A stretch of DNA of 64,000 nucleotides from Arachnia propionica (lineage in GTDB: Bacteria > Actinomycetota > Actinomycetes > Propionibacteriales > Propionibacteriaceae): the NCBI RefSeq assembly GCF_037055325.1, contig NZ_CP146373.1, positions 1,984,001-2,048,000 on the forward strand, written 5' to 3'. Shown here piece by piece: positions 57,404 to 64,000 of this stretch (positions within the stretch are counted from its first letter, which is position 1; the number at the start of each line of letters is the position of its first letter). The notes below the pieces were generated by a model. The model saw only the letters and a list, made by a program, of their open reading frames with translations, had not been told where the DNA came from and did not search any database. A program made the translations under genes and the position numbers.

Positions 57404-57430
57404 CCAGGGGCGGCTCTTCTAGCCCCGCCT
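57404..57430 (-). terminator. Weak hairpin after tyrS
   Basis: On the minus strand GGC-GG-GGCT, a 5-base loop and AGCC-GCC form a bulged stem 20-45 bases past the tyrS stop. It may end the tyrS transcript ahead of the co-directional rRNA promoter. Bases 57170-57403 hold no recognised gene. Confidence 0.35.
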
Positions 57431-57449
57431 AGCGGGCACGAAAGCCACA

Positions 57450-58709
57450 TCAGTCCACTCCGATCTGGATCCCACCGACGGTCCGCCGCCCCCTGCGCAC
57501 GATCGCGCAGCAACCGCCTAGGAGATCGGTCTCCGTCAGACTGAACTCGGGATCGGTGATCTTCTCGTTATTCACGTACGCGCCCCCCTCGAGGACAGCA
57601 CGTCTTGCCGCAGCCTTCGACTCAACGATCCCAGCAATCAGGAAGGCATCCGCCAAAGGAATAGGGAGCTTCACCTCCGGAGCCTTGAGCTCACGCATGA
57701 TTCCCCGGAGAGTTTCCTCCGACAACCCGGATAGCTCACCTCGACCAAACAGAGCCGCGGCAGCAGCCACCGCTCCCTTCCGTTCCTCGACTCCATGCAC
57801 GATGTCGGTGACGTCATCAGCGAGAGCCTTCTGAGCCAGCCGCTTGTGAGGTTCGTTCTCAGTGGCCTTCTCCAGTTCCTCGATCTCCTCACGAGTTCGG
57901 AAACTGAATACTTTCAGGTAATCAACCACCTTCACGTCCTCCGCGTTGAGGAAGAACTGATGGAAGGCATAGGGGCTAGTCAGCTCACGGTCAAGCCAGA
58001 CGGTACCGGACTCGGTCTTGCCGAACTTCGTGCCATCAGCCTTGGTCAGCAGAGGTGTGGCCAGAGCATGCGCCCGCACCTGATCGGACCGACGAAGTAG
58101 TTCAACTCCCGCAGTAATATTCCCCCACTGGTCCGAACCGCCATGTTGCAGGGTGACTCCGTACCGGCGGTACAACTCCCGGTAGTCCATCGACTGGAGA
58201 AGTACGTAAGAGAACTCCGTGTAGCTGATCCCAGAATCCAGCCGACGCGCCACCACGTCGCGAGCGAGCATCCGATTCACGGGAAAGTGCTTCCCGACAT
58301 CGCGCAAGAAATCGAGAACCGACATCCCTGCGGTCCAGTCGAGATTGTTGACCATCACCGCGGCGTTGCCCCCCTCGAAGGAAACGAAACGCTCAGCCTG
58401 GGCACGAATCCGCTCCACCCATCCGGCGACGACCTCCTTGGAGTTCATCACCCGCTCCCCCGTCTCCTTGGGATCACCAATCTGCCCCGTGGCACCACCC
58501 ACCAACAAGTGCGGTTTGTGTCCGGCCTGCTGCAGACGACGGGCGAACAGGAGTTGCACAAGATTTCCCATGTGCAGACTCGGCGCCGTCGGGTCGAAAC
58601 CCACGTAGAACTTGACAGGCCCCTCGTCCATGTGGGCCCCGAGGGCTTCCAGGTCGGTCGAGTGGGCAATCAACCCACGCCAGCAGAGGTCGTCGAGCAA
58701 TGCGTTCAC
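57450..58709 (-). CDS. tyrS: Tyrosyl-tRNA synthetase
   Basis: A 419-residue class I synthetase that charges tRNA-Tyr. The HIGH-like motif is PTAPSLHMGNLVQL, tyrosine pocket residues are in ISYTEFSYVLLQSMDY and HGGSDQWGNI, and the KMSKS-like loop is KFGKT. Residues ~350-419 form the S4-like RNA-binding domain (GIVESKAAARRAVLEGGAYV). Length is standard for bacterial TyrRS. It is divergent from the ArsR-type regulator with 87 bases between them. Confidence 0.95.
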   Translation of the reverse strand: MNALLDDLCWRGLIAHSTDLEALGAHMDEGPVKFYVGFDPTAPSLHMGNLVQLLFARRLQQAGHKPHLLVGGATGQIGDPKETGERVMNSKEVVAGWVERIRAQAERFVSFEGGNAAVMVNNLDWTAGMSVLDFLRDVGKHFPVNRMLARDVVARRLDSGISYTEFSYVLLQSMDYRELYRRYGVTLQHGGSDQWGNITAGVELLRRSDQVRAHALATPLLTKADGTKFGKTESGTVWLDRELTSPYAFHQFFLNAEDVKVVDYLKVFSFRTREEIEELEKATENEPHKRLAQKALADDVTDIVHGVEERKGAVAAAAALFGRGELSGLSEETLRGIMRELKAPEVKLPIPLADAFLIAGIVESKAAARRAVLEGGAYVNNEKITDPEFSLTETDLLGGCCAIVRRGRRTVGGIQIGVD

Positions 58710-58774
58710 GAAGGCAGCCTACTCACGCGCTCGCGCGGATTCATCCCACCCTCCCCAGGATTTGCAATGCAGAT

Positions 58775-58790
58775 ATTCGCATATAAGAAT
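58775..58790. promoter_or_regulatory. Probable SmtB/ArsR operator
   Basis: ATTCGCATATAAGAAT is an imperfect dyad (ATTC...GAAT) directly before the ribosome binding site GGAGG of the ArsR-type gene. Spacing and AT-rich centre resemble zinc-responsive SmtB/ArsR sites. Assigned by position only. Confidence 0.5.
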
Positions 58791-58796
58791 GGAGGC

Positions 58797-59108
58797 ATGT
58801 CAGGCACGGAGGTCGCCGAGTACGAGCCGGTCAGCAGCCTCTTCAAGGCGCTGGCGAATCCGGTGCGTGCTGCCATCGTGCACCTGCTCTCCATCCGAGA
58901 GCACACCGTGGGACAGCTCGTCGAAGACCTCGGGCTGCCCCAACCGCTGGTCTCCCAGCACCTGCGGATACTGCGAGGCGCCCGCGTGGTCGCCACCCGC
59001 AGGCAGGGGCAGGGAGTTTGGTACAGCATCTGCGATCAGCACGTCGCTCACATCCTGGGCGACGCGATGAAACACACCCAGGAGGGGAAACATGACCACG
59101 ACCACTGA
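58797..59108 (+). CDS. ArsR/SmtB-family metal-responsive repressor
   Basis: A 103-residue winged-helix repressor. SSLFKALANPVRAAIVHLLS, HTVGQLVEDLGLPQPLVSQH and LRILRGARVVATRRQGQGVW are the ArsR helix-turn-helix. The tail HILGDAMKHTQEGKHDHDH carries His/Asp in the alpha-5 region typical of Zn(II)-sensing SmtB/ZiaR-type proteins, whereas the alpha-3 CxC of arsenic or cadmium sensors is absent. ATG 58797 follows GGAGG. It overlaps the metallothionein-like gene, so it probably autoregulates the pair in response to zinc. Confidence 0.85.
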   Translation: MSGTEVAEYEPVSSLFKALANPVRAAIVHLLSIREHTVGQLVEDLGLPQPLVSQHLRILRGARVVATRRQGQGVWYSICDQHVAHILGDAMKHTQEGKHDHDH

Positions 59109-59418
59109 ACACATCGCCGCCGAGGCCCACAAGCACACCCACGGCCCGAACTGCGGTCACGAGGCCGTGATCCACTTCGATCACGTCGACTATATCCACG
59201 ACGGTCACGCGCACCGCGAGCACGATGGCCACTACGACGAGTGCACCACCTGCACCTGCGGAAACTGCTCCGACACCTGTGCCACCTGCACCTGCGAAAA
59301 CTGCACCTGCGAAAACTGCTCTCACAACACCTGCTCCTGCGGGTCCTGCAGCTGCGCATCCTGCGCCTCCTGCGTCTGCAAGGACTGCACCTGCCCGACC
59401 TGCCGTCACGCAGCCTGA
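59092..59418 (+). CDS. Cys/His-rich metallothionein-like protein
   Basis: A 108-residue protein overlapping the SmtB-like gene by 17 bases. The N-terminal half is His/Asp-rich (KHTHGPNCGHEAVIHFDHVD, HDGHAHREHDGHYDE), a form seen in small actinobacterial zinc-associated proteins. The C-terminal ~60 residues hold 20 Cys in C-x-C and C-x2-C arrays (CTTCTCGNC, CENCTCENC, CSCGSCSCASC, CKDCTCPTC). It should bind several Zn or Cu ions in the cytosol as a store or detoxifier. No signal peptide or membrane segment. I do not recognise it as a known metallothionein family, and the pairing of a His-rich head with a Cys-rich tail is unusual. Confidence 0.85.
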   Translation: MTTTTEHIAAEAHKHTHGPNCGHEAVIHFDHVDYIHDGHAHREHDGHYDECTTCTCGNCSDTCATCTCENCTCENCSHNTCSCGSCSCASCASCVCKDCTCPTCRHAA

Positions 59419-59474
59419 GTGCAAAAACTTCTGGGGCCCCCGAACCGGTTCGGGGGCCCCAGAAGTTTTTGCAC
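59419..59474. terminator. Perfect 56-bp palindrome, bidirectional terminator
   Basis: Two 28-base arms with no unpaired centre: GTGCAAAAACTTCTGGGGCC then CCCGAACC and its exact complement. A-run and T-run on either side give a U-tract in both directions. It starts at the base after the metallothionein-like stop and lies downstream of argH on the other strand, ending both transcripts. Confidence 0.9.
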
Positions 59475-59556
59475 ATGTATTTCTTCAATGCCGCTCCATG
59501 GCCGGTCAGCGGGCCAAACATGGTCTCGACACAGTGGCCTAGATGAATCCACCTGC

Positions 59557-61458
<1,902 letters not shown>

Positions 61459-61466
<8 letters not shown>

Positions 61467-62631
61467 TACATCTCTCCAACCATCCGGGCAGGGCGGTCAC
61501 GAAGGGGGCCAGGTCGGCCTCCGTGATGATCAGCGGCGGAGCAACCCGCAGCACATCGGGGCGCGGAGCGTTCAGCAACCATCCCTCCGACAGGGCCAGC
61601 TCCACCACCCGCGGAGCCGCCTCCCGGGTGAGCACGATACCCCGTAGCAGGCCCGCCCCGCGCACCCCTACGATCTCCGGGCATCCCAGGCCCATGATCT
61701 TTGAAGCGAACCAGTCGCCGACGCGACGGACATCCTCGAGCAGGCCGCTGCCCACCACGTCCAGGACGGCATTGCCAGCCGCCGCCGCGACGGGGTTGCC
61801 CCCAAAAGTGCTGCCATGCCCGCCGGGGGTCAGCAGGTCCGCGGCGCGCCCCGTGGCGATGCAGGCCCCGATGGGGAACCCATTCCCGAGGCCCTTGGCC
61901 ACCGTCACCAGATCCGCTGTCACCCCCTGGGCACGACTCAGCAGCAGTTCGCCACAACGACCAATGCCGGTTTGGACCTCGTCGATCCACAGCAGAGTCC
62001 CGGTACGGGAGGCGATCTCCCGGGCAGCAGCCAGGTATCCCTCCGGGGCCGGGATCACCCCGGACTCCCCCTGGACAGGTTCGATGACCACCGCGGCCAC
62101 CGTTTCATCCACGACCGCTTCAAGAGCTCCAGCGTCACCAAAGGGAACGAACGTGACCTCCCCGGGAAGCGGTTCGAAGGGTTCCCGGTACTTCTCGGTG
62201 TGCGTGACGGCCAGCGCCCCCATGGTCCGACCGTGGAAAGATCCCTCCATCGCCACGAGACGGGTCCGACCGGTCAGGCGACTCACCTTGAATGCGGCCT
62301 CGTTGGCCTCAGCCCCCGAGTTGGCAAGGAAAACCCTGCCCCCACCAGCCGCTTCCGAGAGGCGTTCTGCCAGCCGGATCTGCGGCTCGGAGGCGAAGAA
62401 GTTTGAGATGTGCCCGAGGGTTTTCAGCTGCCTGGTGACGGCCTCCACGACGGCGGGATGCGCGTGTCCCAGGGCGTTGACGGCAATTCCCGCCAGCAGG
62501 TCGACGTAGCGGGTTCCATCAACGTCCCACAGGTGGATGCCCTCGCCGCGGGCGAAGATCCTTCGAGGCGCCCCAAAGGCGTTCATCATGACCGCCCCGT
62601 AGCGGCTCCCGAGTTCGGTTTCGTGACTCAT
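61459..62631 (-). CDS. argD: Acetylornithine aminotransferase
   Basis: A 390-residue PLP enzyme. [42 protein letters not shown] and the PLP-Lys segment [15 protein letters not shown] are present. ATG 62631 overlaps the argB stop (ATGA). It overlaps argR by eight bases; argF, often located here in actinobacteria, is absent. Confidence 0.94.
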
Positions 62632-63530
62632 GCCGTCTCCTCGCAGACCATGGTTCCCACCCCGTCGTCGGTGAAGATCTCCAGCAGCAGGCAGTGCGGC
62701 ACGCGGCCGTCGATGATGGTGGCGGAGCGCACCCCGCCCTCCACGGCCCGCGCGCACGCCTCCATCTTCGGGACCATCCCCGAAGTGAGGCCGGGCATCA
62801 ACTGGCGCACCTCCTCGGGAGTGATGGAGGAGATGATGGTCGACTCGTCGGGATAGTTCGCGTACAGCCCCGCCACGTCGGTGAGCATGACCAGGCGTTT
62901 TGCCCCGAGCGCAATGGCCAGGGCCGAGGCTGCGGTATCGGCATTGACGTTGTAGATCTGACCATCAGGTCCGGGCGCGACGGTTGCGACCACCGGAATG
63001 CGGCCCGCCTCGATCAGGTCGAACAGCGCGGAGGAATCGACGGAATCGACGTCACCGACAAAACCCAGGTCGATCTCCTCTCCGTCCTCGACCAGACCAC
63101 GGCGCCGAGCCCGCAGCAGTCCGCCGTCCTCACCAGATAAGCCGACAGCGAATGGCGCGTGGGCGTTGATGAGACCCACCAGTTCCCTGCCAACCTGTCC
63201 CACCAGCACCATGCGCACCACATCCATGGCTTCGGACGTTGTCACTCTGAGACCGCCGCGGAACTCCGAGGTGATGCCGAGCCGCTCCAACATGGAACTG
63301 ATCTGGGGTCCGCCGCCGTGAACGACCACCGGTTTCAGGCCGACGCGGCGCAGGAACACGATGTCCTCGGCGAAAGCGCGTTTGAGGTCGTCGTCGATCA
63401 TGGCGTTTCCGCCGTATTTGACGACGACAGTCTCGCCCGCGAATTGGCCGATCCATGGCAAGGCCTCGATGAGGGTGTTGGCCTTGGTCAGAAGCAGGTT
63501 GTGGTCGGGATGGGTGTATCGGAGGGTCAT
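62628..63530 (-). CDS. argB: Acetylglutamate kinase
   Basis: A 300-residue amino-acid kinase. [38 protein letters not shown] and [20 protein letters not shown] match ArgB; the N-terminal helix before residue 20 suggests the arginine-sensitive hexameric type. It overlaps argJ and argD by four bases each. Confidence 0.94.
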   Translation of the reverse strand: MTLRYTHPDHNLLLTKANTLIEALPWIGQFAGETVVVKYGGNAMIDDDLKRAFAEDIVFLRRVGLKPVVVHGGGPQISSMLERLGITSEFRGGLRVTTSEAMDVVRMVLVGQVGRELVGLINAHAPFAVGLSGEDGGLLRARRRGLVEDGEEIDLGFVGDVDSVDSSALFDLIEAGRIPVVATVAPGPDGQIYNVNADTAASALAIALGAKRLVMLTDVAGLYANYPDESTIISSITPEEVRQLMPGLTSGMVPKMEACARAVEGGVRSATIIDGRVPHCLLLEIFTDDGVGTMVCEETA

Positions 63531-64000
63531 GAGGAGTACTCCGCATTCTCCTTCACGTATTCGTACGTGAGGTCGGTGGTGAGGATGGTGGCCGTCGCAT
63601 CACCCGCGTGCAGATCGATCAGGACGTGGACCCTGCGACCGGACAGGTCGACCAGTTCGCGAGGGTCACCGATCCCGCCATCGCGGCAGACCTGGATGCC
63701 GTTGAAGAAGACGTCCAGCCGGTCAGCTTCAAAAACGGCGTCGGTGACACCAATGGCTGACAGCACGCGCCCCCAGTTCGGGTCGCCCCCGAAGATCGCA
63801 CACTTGAACAGGTTGCTGCGCGCCACCTCACGGCCCACCGTCTCCGCGTCACGCTCGGATGCGGCACCGACGACCTCAATGGCTACCTCGTGCCTAGCAC
63901 CCTCGGCGTCGGCAATCAGCTGGCGCGCGAGATCCTGGCAGAGTTCGCTCAGCGCAGCGGTGAACTCCCGCCCGTCCGGCGTGACACCGCTGGCCCCAGA
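63527..64000 (-). CDS. argJ: Ornithine acetyltransferase, C-terminal part (beta chain)
   Basis: The window ends inside this gene. The 157 visible residues, from [19 protein letters not shown] to the end [13 protein letters not shown], are the beta chain that follows the self-cleavage site. [20 protein letters not shown] and [14 protein letters not shown] are diagnostic. The self-cleaving Thr lies beyond 64000. It leads the argJ-B-D-R-H chain in the window. Confidence 0.92.
   Translation of the reverse strand, partial: SGASGVTPDGREFTAALSELCQDLARQLIADAEGARHEVAIEVVGAASERDAETVGREVARSNLFKCAIFGGDPNWGRVLSAIGVTDAVFEADRLDVFFNGIQVCRDGGIGDPRELVDLSGRRVHVLIDLHAGDATATILTTDLTYEYVKENAEYSS

Overview
The window is a high-GC actinobacterial chromosome segment. 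The 16S rRNA (minus strand, 3' end near 55359), a mycothiol-linked DsbA-like reductase, PadR and roadblock regulators and the gene styles all fit the Propionibacteriaceae (Arachnia/Propionibacterium-like). The genus is inferred from memory of the 16S, not from a search.

Layout. 1-689: 3' part of an ABC-2 permease. 836-9529 (minus): a polymorphic-toxin locus with two WXG100-type genes, an 1146-residue T7SS-style toxin, its overlapping immunity gene, a TY-Chap-like gene, and five more paralogous immunity genes. Each of those five is preceded by a decayed copy of the toxin's 3' tip. Two 79-bp MITEs sit inside two of the tips. 9807-13216: aldo/keto reductase, ABC exporter pair and divergent PadR regulator. 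13227-19008: OPT transporter, an unrecognised membrane protein, a flavodoxin and a phosphofructokinase.

19115-41084 (plus): a tightly packed type VII secretion-like locus encoding a 2000-residue Ig/FN3 surface protein, MoxR ATPase, DUF58, a transglutaminase-like protein lacking its catalytic Cys, RDD-FHA, PP2C phosphatase, FHA-zinc ribbon, Ser/Thr kinase, a second FHA protein, an FtsK/EccC ATPase, two small unknown proteins and a WXG100 protein. Four of the last five genes each appear to lack a single base, and an IS5-like element lies at the 3' end of the EccC gene. The IS and the MITEs share the same terminal inverted repeat.

41163-51512: nitroreductase/DsbA-like protein; an operon for an ECF transporter (S component, AIR-synthase-like kinase, fused A-A-T protein) that probably salvages alpha-ribazole for B12; NagD-like phosphatase; roadblock plus protoglobin-like pair; OmpA-like plus acidic coiled-coil pair; fructosamine-kinase family protein. 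51764-57169 (minus): rRNA operon (promoter, 16S, 23S, 5S). 57450-64000: tyrS, a divergent ArsR/SmtB regulator with a Cys/His-rich metallothionein-like protein, and an arginine cluster argJ-argB-argD-argR-argH (minus) without argF.

The most novel material is the toxin-tip/immunity array, the metallothionein-like gene pair, the fused ECF module with one unusual ATP site, and the concentrated single-base lesions in the secretion locus.
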